Assembly (NCBI GenBank): GCA_017525805.1
Contig: JAFXSH010000170.1
Span: 1 to 63,066 of the forward strand
Length of the DNA: 63,066 nucleotides
From: Clostridia bacterium
Lineage (GTDB): Bacteria > Bacillota_A > Clostridia > Christensenellales > Aristaeellaceae
Reading direction: 5' to 3'
The position numbers were made by a program, and so were the translations under genes. This document shows, one piece after another, positions 1 through 9,900 of the stretch; within the stretch, counting starts at the first letter, position 1, and every line of letters begins with the position of its first letter. Below the pieces are notes generated by a model, which was not told the DNA's origin, did no database searches, and saw nothing but the letters and a program-made list of their open reading frames with translations.

Positions 1-1
1 C

Positions 2-103
2 GAGCAATGTCCGCTGTGCGGACTTGCGACGATTGAGCCTGCGGGCCAGCACCGCTGCGTTGACCGGAACAGCGCCGAACGAAGTGAGGCTGAGGGCGGG
101 TAA
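2..103 (+). CDS. Possible 3' end of a truncated upstream gene
   Basis: An open frame runs in from the window edge and ends at TAA 101-103. It reads EQCPLCGLATIEPAG then QHRCVDRN, with a CxxC pair and a further Cys that could belong to a zinc-binding tail. Only 33 codons are visible and no family can be named. The last codons lie in GC-rich, repeat-like DNA (the stop sits inside a hairpin at 94-120), so the frame could be accidental. Confidence 0.25.
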   Translation, partial: EQCPLCGLATIEPAGQHRCVDRNSAERSEAEGG

Positions 104-233
104 TCCTTGGATTGCCGCCCGAAACCCGCGCGCAAGCGCATGCGCAGGGCGCGGGGCGTCCGAAGCAACGCCAGGGCGGTAAAGACACCCAAAGATGATA
201 AGATTTTTGATTGAGTATTACAGCCATTCAGGC
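94..233. other. GC-rich intergenic stretch with hairpins
   Basis: GGGCGG at 94-99 pairs with CCGCCC at 115-120, enclosing a second stem (TAATCC 101-106 with GGATTG 109-114). The following 50 bases are rich in alternating GC (CGCGCGC, GCGCATGCGC). No convincing coding frame or T-tract was found. It may be a degraded intergenic repeat. Confidence 0.35.
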
Positions 234-275
234 AAAAAGCGAGTGAAAAAACACGTTTCGTTTCACTCGCTTTTT
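234..275. terminator. Bidirectional intrinsic terminator
   Basis: AAAAAGCGAGTGAAA (234-248) pairs perfectly with TTTCACTCGCTTTTT (261-275), with a 12-nt loop. The arms supply a T-run on either strand. It lies 60 bp beyond the stop of the minus-strand sugar transferase gene and would end that operon. Confidence 0.85.
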
Positions 276-335
276 CATTGTTTCCAATAAGAACATATGA
301 AAGGCCGTAACGGGCGCGGCCGCAATGGCCTTTTA

Positions 336-1784
336 TTATACCGCGCCTTCGTGCTTGAGCACCACCTGCACGGTTTTCACCAGGATCTGGATGTCCATCC
401 ACACGCTCCAGTTGTCGACATATTTCCGGTCCAGGGCCACCACCTGCTCAAAATCGGTGATCTTGCTGCGGCCGCTCACCTGCCACATGCCCGTGATGCC
501 GGGCTTCACGCTCATACGAACGCGGTGGCGGGGGTCATACTGGTTCCACTCGTCCAGCGTAGGCGGGCGGGTGCCCACCAGGCTCATATCCCCCTTGAGC
601 ACGTTGAGAAACTGGGGGAATTCGTCCAGGCTGGTATTGCGGATGAAGTTGCCGATGCCCTTGGGCTTGCCGTCCCTGCCCTTCTTTTCACTGCCGATGA
701 TGCGGGGGTCGTCGTCCATTTTGAACATCAGGCCGCCCTGAATCTTATTCTTTTCCATCAATTCGGCCTTGCGCTTTTCAGCGTCCATATACATGCTGCG
801 GAACTTGTACATGTTGAACACGCGGCCGTTGAGCCCGATGCGCTTCTGTTTAAAGAAGATGGGGCCGGGGGATTTGATATAGATCAGGGGCCCGATGATC
901 AGGGCGAGCAGGCCGGTGCCGATGGTACCGATCAGACCGCACACGATATCAAGGGCCCGCTTGGCGAACAAAGACGAATCCGAAACGAACCGGATGGAAT
1001 TGGTGAGCACCTTGAAGCTGCCCATTTCATCCACGCCCACTTCCGTTCTGGAAAAGTCATCCAGCACAGACAGGCCGGTGTGAATGGTGATGCCCATATA
1101 CAGGAAATTTTGCATCAGTTTCTTGGGATAGGACACGTTATCCTCAAGCAGCACGAAAGCGTCGTCGATCCACAGGCGGGAGATTTTTTCCATGATCAGT
1201 TCTCCGTAAGCGTAAAAGACGGGCACGTCCAAATCGTCGTAGTTTTCCGGCGGAGTCTGATCCAGCAGGATCAGGCAGCTCAATTCGTGATCGGAGGAGG
1301 AGTTGTTTTCCCGCAGCCCCCGGAGCACAGAATACACTTTATCGCCGGAAGTAATCACGGCCACCTTGCGCTTGGGCAGGCCCTTGCGCAGGTGGCGGGC
1401 TTTGTTGGCCTGGCGGACGAGAAAATTGATGTCGAAATACAGACCGGCCACGATCATCAGTTCCTTGTTTTGGACCGTCGTATGGGTCATCAGGATAAAG
1501 GCGCCGCTCAGCACCACGATCAATACGATATTCAGCAACAGGGATTTCAGCTCCGCGTATATGTCGCGGATAAAGATCCGGTCATAGGCGTTGGAAAACA
1601 GTCCCAAGGCGATCTGCACCACCAGGAATATGGACGCCTGGATCACGTATTGCTCGTCATTGTAGATGAACCCGCTGTGCTTTGTGATCCCGTACATCAT
1701 GATAAAGGAAAGCTGCATCACCATGATATCAAGAAAAGCAAAGTCCAAATGCCGCAGCGCGCTGTCTGATCGGTTGGCGTGCAT
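336..1784 (-). CDS. Polyprenyl-phosphate sugar-1-phosphate transferase (exopolysaccharide initiation)
   Basis: The 482-aa protein has the two-part layout of WcaJ/WbaP-type enzymes. An N-terminal half carries about four membrane segments (roughly residues 18-165) and a soluble middle (CoA-binding-like). The C-terminal bacterial sugar transferase domain starts near residue 275. That domain contains PGPIFFKQKRIG, MYKFRSM, a DE pair in NTSLDEFPQ, and the VGTRPP and KPGITGMWQVSGR motifs. The family moves a sugar-1-phosphate from a nucleotide sugar to undecaprenyl phosphate at the inner membrane face, starting surface polysaccharide synthesis. The start at 1784 has GGAGG seven bases upstream. Sugar specificity cannot be read from the sequence. 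A glycosyltransferase gene lies two genes upstream on the same strand. Confidence 0.9.
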   Translation of the reverse strand: MHANRSDSALRHLDFAFLDIMVMQLSFIMMYGITKHSGFIYNDEQYVIQASIFLVVQIALGLFSNAYDRIFIRDIYAELKSLLLNIVLIVVLSGAFILMTHTTVQNKELMIVAGLYFDINFLVRQANKARHLRKGLPKRKVAVITSGDKVYSVLRGLRENNSSSDHELSCLILLDQTPPENYDDLDVPVFYAYGELIMEKISRLWIDDAFVLLEDNVSYPKKLMQNFLYMGITIHTGLSVLDDFSRTEVGVDEMGSFKVLTNSIRFVSDSSLFAKRALDIVCGLIGTIGTGLLALIIGPLIYIKSPGPIFFKQKRIGLNGRVFNMYKFRSMYMDAEKRKAELMEKNKIQGGLMFKMDDDPRIIGSEKKGRDGKPKGIGNFIRNTSLDEFPQFLNVLKGDMSLVGTRPPTLDEWNQYDPRHRVRMSVKPGITGMWQVSGRSKITDFEQVVALDRKYVDNWSVWMDIQILVKTVQVVLKHEGAV

Positions 1785-1811
1785 GGCGACCCCTCCTTTC
1801 TTCGAATGGTA

Positions 1812-3218
1812 TTATTTCGCGGTCATGGATTTCTGGTTCAGCACATACAGCACGATCCCGATAAATACCCAGGCAATCACGCAGATCGTGGCTTCCTCGC
1901 TGATGGCGGAGCAAAGGCCTTCCACCGGCACAAGCTGGAAAAAAATCCAGAACAGGCTCAGCAGCATGCCGATCACCCCGGTGAACGCATAGCCCTTGTC
2001 CTCATTCTGCATGGCGTTGAGCAGCGCGGCATACGAACAGTAGCCGTAGCCCACGGCAGTGGCAACGGAGGCCAATTCCTCGATATAGTCAAACGCGCTG
2101 CGCGCCAGGGAAAGCAGCAGCGCCAGCAGCACCACCAGCTTCACGGCGTTCATCGGCGTGCCGTATTTGGGGTGGGTTTTGCCCAGAGAGGTGGGCAGCG
2201 CGCCATCGTTGGCCATCTGGAAAATCAGGCGGCTGATGGAGGCGAAAAAGCCCACCAGGCCGGTCAGGGTGGCGCTGATGCAGGAAGCGAAGAAAACCAG
2301 CGTGCCGATTTTGCCCATGGCTTTTTGGGCCGCCAGGGCCACCGGGTATCCCGCCACGCCGGACATTCCCCGCAGCCTGTCCACATATTCCGGCCAGGAG
2401 GAAAAACCGGCGGGCATGCCCAGCAGGGCGCTGTAAATATTTGCAATATAAGCGAAGGTGCCGCAGACCACGGAAATGATCATGATTTTTCCCAGCTTTT
2501 TCAAGGGAAAAACCATTTCGGTGGTCGCGTTGGAGAGAGAATCAAATCCCACGAAAGCCCAGGGCGTCATGATAAAAATGGTCATGAAAGCGTGGTTGGC
2601 GTTGGTTCCGGGGTAATAGGCGGGCGAAAAGGCCCGGGAGGCGTCCTCCGACGTAAAAATGGAGGCGATCAGGATGATCACAATCCCGCCCAGCAGCACC
2701 ACAGCGCCGATGGTCTGGATCAGCGCGGTCTGCCGCAGCCCCCGGATGTTGATGAAACCGAACAGCATCAGCGCGCCCACCACCACGATCGCTTCCACCA
2801 GCAGGGTGTTGGACTGGAAAAAGTATGTGCGGAATTCCACATGCAGGAATTCCTCCAGGATCGTGCGCACCAGCATGCCCAGCGCCCGGGCGTTCAGCGG
2901 GATGCAGCACAGATGCGCCAGCCCCATGGCCCAGGAGGAAGTGAACGCCTGCCGCCGGTTGCTGGATACCTTCACCAGATTATAAATGCCGCTCATGCTG
3001 GGATAAAGATTGCCCAAATAATGATAATTCAGGGCGATGATCGCCATGGCAACTCCCGCCACCAGGAAAGCCAGGGAAGACCCCATGACGCCGCCCACGG
3101 GCAGGAACGTGGTAGCGGGCATCACGAAAGCCGCCCAGCCGATCATGCAGGCAAAGGAAAAAGCCCATGCGTTCAGCGGCGACAGCTTATTCCGCGTGAT
3201 ACTTCCTTTCATATACAT
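1812..3218 (-). CDS. APC-family amino acid permease
   Basis: This protein of about 468 aa has around 12 hydrophobic segments and the N-terminal pattern of the amino acid-polyamine-organocation superfamily (FACMIGWAAFVMPATTFLP, then GVMGSSLAFLVAG, then the PWAFVGFDSLSN segment near the middle). It probably imports or exchanges an amino acid across the cytoplasmic membrane; the substrate is not evident. The ATG at 3218 is preferred over an upstream TTG at 3233 because GGAGAG lies seven bases before it. Only 27 bp separate its stop from the start of the downstream sugar transferase, so the two are probably cotranscribed with the glycosyltransferase upstream. Confidence 0.85.
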   Translation of the reverse strand: MYMKGSITRNKLSPLNAWAFSFACMIGWAAFVMPATTFLPVGGVMGSSLAFLVAGVAMAIIALNYHYLGNLYPSMSGIYNLVKVSSNRRQAFTSSWAMGLAHLCCIPLNARALGMLVRTILEEFLHVEFRTYFFQSNTLLVEAIVVVGALMLFGFINIRGLRQTALIQTIGAVVLLGGIVIILIASIFTSEDASRAFSPAYYPGTNANHAFMTIFIMTPWAFVGFDSLSNATTEMVFPLKKLGKIMIISVVCGTFAYIANIYSALLGMPAGFSSWPEYVDRLRGMSGVAGYPVALAAQKAMGKIGTLVFFASCISATLTGLVGFFASISRLIFQMANDGALPTSLGKTHPKYGTPMNAVKLVVLLALLLSLARSAFDYIEELASVATAVGYGYCSYAALLNAMQNEDKGYAFTGVIGMLLSLFWIFFQLVPVEGLCSAISEEATICVIAWVFIGIVLYVLNQKSMTAK

Positions 3219-3256
3219 GGCTGATCTCTCCAAACGTTTTTCTTTTCCGCGCCCTG

Positions 3257-4219
3257 TCAGCGATCCGCGTTCTTTTCTCCGGTGCGTTCACTGATGATAT
3301 AGCGGGGACGCGCTTTCGTCTCCAGATAGATCTTGCCGACGTACTCGCCGACGACCCCCAAAAACAGCGTCTGAACGCCGCCGATGAAGCACACAATGCA
3401 GGCGGTGGCGGCCCAGCCGTCCACCGCGGCGCCGGCCAGGGCGGCGATGATGAGCCACAGGATCGCAAGGAAGCCGAGGAAGCTTACGATGCCGCCGAAC
3501 AGGGTGATCATCCGGATAGGCTTCACCGACAGGCTGGTGATGCCGTCAAAAGCCAGGGCCAGCATTTTTTTCAGCGGATAATGGCTGCTGCCCGCCAGCC
3601 GTTCATGGCGCTCATAATACACCGAAGTAGATTTGAACCCCACCAGGGGGAACATGCCCCGCAGGAACAGGTTCACTTCCTTGAAATTCGCGAATTCCTT
3701 CAGCGCCCGGGCGGACACCAGCCGGTAATCCGCGTGGTTGAACACCACGTCCACCCCCATGCCCAGCAGCAGCTTATAAAAGCCCTCGGCGGTGAAGCGT
3801 TTGAAAAAGGTGTCGGTATCCCGCTTGCTTCGCACGCCGTACACGATTTCACTGCCGTCCAGGTATGCGTCCACCATTTCATCCATGGCATTGATATCGT
3901 CCTGACCGTCGCAGTCAATGGAAATGGTGATATCGCATTGATCCTTCGCTTCCATCAGGCCCGCCAGCACGGCGTTTTGATGGCCCCGGTTGCGGCTTTG
4001 GCGGATGCCCATATAATGCCGGTCAGAAGCGGCCAGGCCGCGAATGATCTCCCAGGTCTTGTCCTTGGAGCCGTCGTCCACGAACAGCACGCGGCTTTCT
4101 CCGCTGATTTTCCCCGCGTGGCTCAGATCAGTGATTTTTTGCAGAAACTGCGGGGCCGTGATCGGCAGCACCGCTTCTTCGTTATAGCAGGGAATCACGA
4201 TATACAAAACAGGAATCAT
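3257..4219 (-). CDS. GT2 glycosyltransferase, DPM1/GtrB type
   Basis: The N-terminal GT-A domain (about residues 1-215) opens with YIVIPCYNEEAVLP and has SIDCDGQDD as the metal-binding DxD region. Two C-terminal membrane helices follow, the second ending in GEYVGKIYLETKARPRYI, a signature of the DPM1/GtrB/YkoT group. Such enzymes move a sugar from a nucleotide donor to undecaprenyl or a similar polyprenyl phosphate for use outside the membrane. The ATG at 4219 is chosen because AAAGGAG (4227-4233) is seven bases upstream; a longer ATG frame begins at 4246 with no comparable site. It probably feeds the same surface-glycan pathway as the sugar transferase at 336-1784. Confidence 0.88.
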   Translation of the reverse strand: MIPVLYIVIPCYNEEAVLPITAPQFLQKITDLSHAGKISGESRVLFVDDGSKDKTWEIIRGLAASDRHYMGIRQSRNRGHQNAVLAGLMEAKDQCDITISIDCDGQDDINAMDEMVDAYLDGSEIVYGVRSKRDTDTFFKRFTAEGFYKLLLGMGVDVVFNHADYRLVSARALKEFANFKEVNLFLRGMFPLVGFKSTSVYYERHERLAGSSHYPLKKMLALAFDGITSLSVKPIRMITLFGGIVSFLGFLAILWLIIAALAGAAVDGWAATACIVCFIGGVQTLFLGVVGEYVGKIYLETKARPRYIISERTGEKNADR

Positions 4220-4408
4220 CCTCTGTCTCCTTTCCGGTTTGCCCATCCGCGAAACGTACGGAAAAACGCGCGGGATCCGCCCACGAAAAAGCGATCCCGT
4301 CTTGCGGCCGTCAAGGGAACCGTTTCTCCCGTACCTTCTCGCCTATAAGATATATTTATCTTATCACAGCCTGCCAGAATATACAACAACAAATATGAAG
4401 ATCGGAAT

Positions 4409-4861
4409 TTATTCCACCGGCTTGCCCGCTTCAATCAAGGAAAACATATCGATGCGGCGCTGATGCCTGCCGCCCTCGAAGGGCGTTTTCACCCAAATTT
4501 CCACGATCAGTTTGGCCAGCTCGGGCGCGATCACCCGGCCGCCTAAGGCCAGCATGTTGGCGTCGTTGTGGGCGCGGCTCATTTTGGCGCTGTAGCAATC
4601 GGAGCAGCAGCAGCAGCGGATGCCGTCCACCTTATTGGCGGCAATGGAAATGCCCACGCCGGTGCCGCACAGGATGATACCCCGGTCACAGTCCCCGTTC
4701 ACCACGGCGTTGGCGGCACGCACGGCAAAAACGGGGTAATCCCGGGGATCGCCCTCGTTGATGCCGAAATCCTCGTATTCGATTCCTAATTCCGTCAAAG
4801 TTTCTTTAATGGGCTCCTTCAGCGGCACGCCAGCCGGGTCGCAGGCGATAGCAAACTTCAT
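4409..4861 (-). CDS. rpiB: RpiB/LacAB-family sugar-phosphate isomerase (variant)
   Basis: The 150-aa protein fits the RpiB family. It has IILCGTGVGIS with the catalytic-position Cys65, then SRAHNDANMLALGGRVI with His98. The family interconverts ribose 5-phosphate and ribulose 5-phosphate (pentose phosphate pathway) or related sugar phosphates. Two features are odd. The N-terminal DHAG motif usual in RpiB is CDPAG here (Pro9 for His), and the loop after GIR is CCCCSDC (Cys83-86 and Cys89), where most members have one Cys or none. A different substrate, such as a tetrose or hexose phosphate, is possible. AAAGGAGG at 4870-4877 supports the start. Confidence 0.82.
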   Translation of the reverse strand: MKFAIACDPAGVPLKEPIKETLTELGIEYEDFGINEGDPRDYPVFAVRAANAVVNGDCDRGIILCGTGVGISIAANKVDGIRCCCCSDCYSAKMSRAHNDANMLALGGRVIAPELAKLIVEIWVKTPFEGGRHQRRIDMFSLIEAGKPVE

Positions 4862-4931
4862 CTGTATTTCCTCCTTTGAATGGTATGCGGAGTATTTCTG
4901 CGTGAATGGGATAAAAACCTGCTTGAAATGA

Positions 4932-5534
4932 TTATTTCAATTGCTTCATCCGGCGCTCCAGCACATCCGGAGCGGCCACGGAATAGCCAAAGAACCCCAG
5001 CGCTTCGCCTAAAGCGTAATAATTCCCATGATTATAGGCCACCAGATGGGCTTTGCCAAAATCGATGCGGCCCGCTTCGTCGATCAGGTCAGGCCGCACG
5101 CCCATCTGCTCCACCTTGCCCAGAAACAGGTCATGGCTGCCCAATTCCTGCACGGACGTGACCCGGCAGGCCAAATACAGAGGGCATTCCCCCACGGCGG
5201 GCGCGGTGAAGCCCGGAACAGCGGCGGGCGTAAACGCGCAGGCGGCGAATTTATCCACGGCCCGGCCCGATTTCACGCCGCAGAAATCCAGGCCCTTGAG
5301 TTGTTCCTCCCCGCAAAGGTTGATCACGAATTCCCCGGAATCCCGGATGATATCGTGGGAAAAACGCTCCTTCCGCACGGAAATGGAGCACATGGGCGGA
5401 TCGGAATTGACTGTGCCCGCCCAGGCGATGGTAACGATATTGGGCTTCTGATTAGGCAACGCGCAGGAAACCATCACAGCGGGCACCGGAGCCAGCAGGG
5501 TACCGACGGGCAGGGAGACGAAGGGATGATCCAT
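4932..5534 (-). CDS. Flavin reductase-like domain protein
   Basis: The 200-aa protein matches the FMN-binding split-barrel flavin reductase family: VSCALPNQKPNIVTIAWAG, then NSDPPMCSISVRKERFSHD, then GEFVINL, spread over residues 20-80. Members bind FMN and reduce flavins or act as flavoredoxins with NAD(P)H or ferredoxin. There is no signal peptide or membrane segment, so it is cytoplasmic. AAAGGAGG (5543-5550) sits eight bases before the ATG. It appears to be monocistronic; the next gene upstream on the same strand ends 150 bp away. Confidence 0.88.
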   Translation of the reverse strand: MDHPFVSLPVGTLLAPVPAVMVSCALPNQKPNIVTIAWAGTVNSDPPMCSISVRKERFSHDIIRDSGEFVINLCGEEQLKGLDFCGVKSGRAVDKFAACAFTPAAVPGFTAPAVGECPLYLACRVTSVQELGSHDLFLGKVEQMGVRPDLIDEAGRIDFGKAHLVAYNHGNYYALGEALGFFGYSVAAPDVLERRMKQLK

Positions 5535-5581
5535 GGGCAGTTCCTCCTTTTTGGGTTTTATGAACGCTCTACATCAGAGTT

Positions 5582-5649
5582 AAGAGTTGAGATCATATAG
5601 TGATTATCATAAGAGAATCCTGTTTGATTGACCATATAAATTCAACTCT
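5582..5649. repeat. Inverted-repeat intergenic element
   Basis: AGAGTTGA at 5582-5589 is repeated in inverse as TCAACTCT at 5642-5649, with imperfect extension of both arms (ATATAG against ATATAA regions). The 68-bp AT-rich interval contains a candidate minus-strand promoter for the flavin reductase gene. It could be a short inverted-repeat element or a cruciform-like regulatory site. Confidence 0.4.
5606..5634 (-). promoter_or_regulatory. Candidate promoter for the flavin reductase gene
   Basis: On the minus strand TGGTCA (5629-5634) and TATGAT (5606-5611) are separated by 17 bases, about 70 bp before the ATG at 5534. The match is moderate. Confidence 0.4.
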
Positions 5650-5684
5650 CCGATTTGACTTAAAGCGTCATCCGAATAACCGAT

Positions 5685-6929
5685 TTACAGCCTTAGTGTA
5701 GCCTGGGCCGCCTGTTCCCCCGCCACCATGCCGGAGGCGAAAGCGAATTGCAGGTTGAACCCGCCGCAGGTTCCGTCCACGTCCAGCATTTCCCCGGCGG
5801 CATACAGGCCGGGAATCAAACGGGATCGGAGGGTGTCCGGGTCAAATTCCCCGCAGGCGATTCCCCCGGCGGTCACTTGCGCGTATTCCAGGCCCCGCAC
5901 GCCCGTCAGCGGCACGGGGAAAGCGGCCAAACTTCGGGCCAGTTCGGTCAGGGTCTGGCCTTTCAGCCGTTCCGCCAGGAGGCGGGGAACCATGCCCCGC
6001 AGGAGCGTGTCATTGGGCAGGATATGCGTCCGTTCCTCCAAAAATGCCCGGATCGGTTTCAGATGGCGGTTGGGGTCGCGCATGGTTTCGTCCAGCGCGC
6101 CATAGTATTGAGGACACAAAGCTAACATGGGCGAAAAATCCATGTACAGCACGGGCCAAGCGCCGGTTTTTTCCTTTTCTTCCCCCGCCAGGCGGGCCAA
6201 TTCCATGGCGCAGACCCCGCTGACCCCGTAATCGGTGAACAGCGCTTCCCCCTGGTAAGGATTGCCCAGAGGCTGTCCCCTTTGACCGCACAAAGTCAGA
6301 ATAGCGGGCAAACGCAGGCCGGACAGGCCCTTGACGGCGCTTTTCTCCGCCATGAGGGGCGAAAGGGCGGGCTTGACCGGCGTCAGGGTGTGGCCCAAAT
6401 CGGTGAGCAGCTGATAAGCCCCGCCGTCGTGGCCTAACTTTCCCCCCGCCATGCCGCCACAGGCGGCGATCACAGCGGAAGCGTCCCAGGCTTTTCCCCC
6501 GGCGTGCACCCGCAGGCCCCATTTGGTGGGCTGGATACGCTGGGCGGGGGTATCGCAGAGGACTTCGATCCCCCGCCGCTCGATCGCGCCCCGGAGCACG
6601 TCCAGTACGGCGGCGGCCTGGCCGCAGCCAGGGTAGACCCTTCCCCCGTCCTCCTCCACCGTCACCAGGCCCAGGCCATGGAAAGAATCCAGGATTTTGT
6701 TTACCGGACACCGGGCCAGCACGTTCCTGGCAAAGGCCCCGCCGCCGGGATAGCTTTCCGGGCCCATGTTGGCCAAATTGCAGCGCCCGTTGCCTGAGGC
6801 CAGGATTTTCCGGCCCACCCGATTGGCCGCTTCCAGCATCAGCACCCGCGCGCCTCGTTCGGATGCGGAAAGCGCGGCGGTCAATCCCGCCGCGCCCCCG
6901 CCGATGACAATCACATCGTATTTCATCAT
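5685..6929 (-). CDS. BaiN/HI0933-family FAD-dependent oxidoreductase
   Basis: About 414 aa. The N-terminus has a dinucleotide-binding VIGGGAAGLTAALSA motif and the family signature GRKILASGNGRCNLAN; the C-terminus has the second FAD-contact region GGFNLQFAFASGMVAG, preceded by AGEMLDVDGTCG. The family (NAD(P)/FAD-dependent oxidoreductases including BaiN) is mostly uncharacterised; BaiN acts on bile-acid intermediates, but that cannot be assigned here. Two adjacent ATG codons at 6929 and 6926 lie just after the stop of the upstream SH3 protein gene (TAA at 6934-6936). A longer frame from 6992 would overlap that gene and is rejected. Confidence 0.88.
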   Translation of the reverse strand: MMKYDVIVIGGGAAGLTAALSASERGARVLMLEAANRVGRKILASGNGRCNLANMGPESYPGGGAFARNVLARCPVNKILDSFHGLGLVTVEEDGGRVYPGCGQAAAVLDVLRGAIERRGIEVLCDTPAQRIQPTKWGLRVHAGGKAWDASAVIAACGGMAGGKLGHDGGAYQLLTDLGHTLTPVKPALSPLMAEKSAVKGLSGLRLPAILTLCGQRGQPLGNPYQGEALFTDYGVSGVCAMELARLAGEEKEKTGAWPVLYMDFSPMLALCPQYYGALDETMRDPNRHLKPIRAFLEERTHILPNDTLLRGMVPRLLAERLKGQTLTELARSLAAFPVPLTGVRGLEYAQVTAGGIACGEFDPDTLRSRLIPGLYAAGEMLDVDGTCGGFNLQFAFASGMVAGEQAAQATLRL

Positions 6930-6933
6930 GTAT

Positions 6934-9900
6934 TTACTTCGTTCCGCTGATCGAGTGTTCGTAGGCGTACTTGATGGCGCTCTGATGGCCAAAGTAGCCG
7001 TTGTAGCTGGCGTCCGGATCCACGATGTTGGTGGTGTGGGTTTTGCTGTTGGTGAAGTGAACGCAGAACTGACCGGTGTAGCCGTTATCCGGGATACGGT
7101 CGCCCTCGTAATTGTGGGGGATGCCGTACATGGAAGCGGCGAAGGTGCGCCCGCCGATGGTCACCCACAGGGGACGGCGCTTGTAGGATTGCAGCTCCTG
7201 TTCCCGATCCTCGATCTCCTGGGGCGTAGCCACGCCGTAAATGCGGCAGTAAGCGGCGGTATCGGCGGTGGTCAGGGGTTCGCAGTCGGCATGGTTATCG
7301 CCGTAGAGCCGCTGGGCGCGGAAGGAAATGCCGGTGTATACATCGGTGATGATGGCCACGCTGCCTACGCTCCAGATGCTTTGGATGCCGCCGTTGTACC
7401 AGTCGATCTTCTCCACGGGATACAGCGTCACGCTAACGGAACTGCCGTTGTTGTCCAGGTTGGTGCCGCTTTCCGATGTGCCGTACAGGGCGCGCTGGGT
7501 CTGGGAGCCCGCGATGCCGTCCACGACGAGGTTCTTGGCCTTCTGGAAGGCGATCACGGCGGCTTCCGTGCTGCTCAGGTATTTGCCGCTCACCTGATCG
7601 GCGGCCAAATAGCCCAGCTCCACCAGCTTCTGCTGCAAACGGGTCACGTCGTCGCCGGTAGAGTTCTTATACAGGGTGCGGTAGGTGACGGGCTGGGGCG
7701 AATCCGGATCCCCGGTCTGCTGATAAGCGCTCTTTTCCGCTTTGGTGAGCACCCGCACATAGTCGCCGCACATCCAGCCAGTCACGCCCTGATACTTCAC
7801 ATTGTACCAGTAATAGGGATTGCTGACCGTGGGCGCGGTATAATTGCCCAAGTAAGTGAGCACGGTGCCGGTATTATAGACCATGGTCAGCTCTTTGCCG
7901 CTCATGGAAGCGCTGGCCCGGATGCGCACCCGGTCGGAGGTGGTCATGGCCAAATCGCTGAAATCGGCGGGATTGACGGTGCCCTTGGGCGTTGCGGTGG
8001 GAACGGGCGTGGGCGTGCCCTTGATGGTTTCGTACTCGGCGTTGGTCAGCACCCGCGTGTAGGTGCCCATCACCCAGCCGGTCTTGCCATTATAGGTGAC
8101 CTGATACCAGGTCACGTTGGACACGTCTTGCTTTTTATTGAATTTGATCACCGTTTGATCGGGCAGCTGGCCCACGGTATTGGCCTTTTTGCTCGGAGTT
8201 TCCCGGATCCACAGGGCGCCGTTCATTACTTGCAGATACTCGCTGTAGCCGGGCTTGGGCGTGGCGGGGCCGGGCGTAGGCGTGGCTAGCTTGCCAGTGC
8301 TGTTATACAGATCCAGCTGCCACTGCGCCAGCTCGAACACGTAATCGCCCCGCAGGTAGCCCCGCAGGCCGTCGGCGGTCTGTACGGGATACCAGGTATA
8401 GTCGGTGACCACGGCGGGCCCGATCATGGGCAGCACAGTACCCTTGGTTTTCACCTGACCGGCGGTATTCGCGCCGGCGGCGGGCGATACGCGCAGCCAC
8501 ACGGAGGAAGCCGTGGTGGCCACATAGCCCACTACCGTCACCGGGGAAGCGGTAGGCAGTACGGGGATAAAAGGATTGCCGTATTCGTCGCACAGATCCG
8601 CCATGCTGCCTAAGATGAAGCCAAAGGCACCTAACTTGCTGGAATAAACCTCATACCAGATTTCGGTGGAGTTGCTGCTGGTTTTGACCACGTTGAAGTA
8701 GGGCAGCACCGTGCCGCGGTCCAATTGCCCGATGGACTCGCCCCAGATGCCGGTCCGCAGATTCACGCCGCCATGGTTCAGCTTGATATAACCCTGGGTG
8801 GATGTGGGGCTGTTGGTGGGCAGCTCAGTGGGTGTGCCGGGTACGGGAGTCGGCGTAACGACGGGGGCCGCCGTAGGAGCGGAAACGGGGTTGCCGTCCT
8901 TGTCACAGTAGGTGAAGCAGTCGCCACGCACATAGCCGGTGATTCCATTATAGGTGATCTTGACCCAATTGTAATTGCCTGCCGCCACGGGGCCTTCGGT
9001 ATATGCCAACACAGTGCCCAGGGGCATTTTTTCGTTTTCCTTGGGGGTCAGCACAGTCCCTGCGGGGCTCTTGCGGATGTTCACTTTATCCTTGATCAGC
9101 TTCACATAGCCGCTGCCGGTAATCACGGGAGCAGCCGTGGGCGCGCCGGTGACGGTGGGTTTTGCGGGCAGCACGTAGCTGCTCAGTTCCGCCGTGGTCA
9201 GCACACGCAGGGAGGTAGCGGGCAGATAGCCGTACAGGCCGCTGGTTTCCACATAGTACCAATCGTTGGCCGTATTCCCTGCGGGCACGGACAGCACGTT
9301 CACCACCGTGTTGATCCGCATGGCGGTCAGCGCGGTGCCGCCGGGGGTCTGGCGCAGGTTGACGCCGTCCAGGATCACCAGCGCGTAGTCGCTGTTCGCC
9401 GGCGCGGCGGTGGGCGTCGCGGTAGCCGATTCGTTGATTTTGAAGAAACCGCCGTGGATATAGCCCGTATAGGTACGGGAAGGATTGGTGGGGATGCTGC
9501 CCTGTACCTTATACCAGGTGATGCCGTCTTTGACCTGCACATCCAGCACCAGCAGTTGCCATCCCATGGGAAGCTTTGCCCAGGAATCGCCGCTGGTGCT
9601 CATGGATTTGCGGAAGAACACGTTATCCGTCGTGACCGTGCCGTAGGTAACGCCCGGCACGATGTTGTTGTTAGGATTGGCCGTGGGCGTTGGCGTGGGC
9701 GTCAGCACGGCGATCGGCGTGCCATCGCCCGAAATGATATTGCCGTAAGCGTCGGTTTTGATGTAACAGTCGGAACGGATATAGCCCGCCTTGCCTTTAT
9801 ACTGCACAAGCGCCCAATCGTATTCCCCGTAAGCCACGATGGCGTAGCAGGCAAAAACCATGTTCAGCTGAATCTTGTCCGATTCGTTCAGCACTTTGCC

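Noticed and set aside
1..233. rRNA or other structured RNA gene fragment at the left edge
   Set aside because: No recognisable rRNA, tmRNA or RNase P motif was found in the GC-rich sequence.
297..1769. Long plus-strand open frame opposite the sugar transferase gene
   Set aside because: It mirrors the minus-strand gene; its product is a His/Gln/Asp-rich antisense translation with no family motif and no ribosome site.
6766..8289. Plus-strand open frames opposite the SH3-repeat gene (also 8725-10497)
   Set aside because: They arise from the GC-rich antisense of the SH3 repeats; the minus-strand product has clear domains and a signal peptide.
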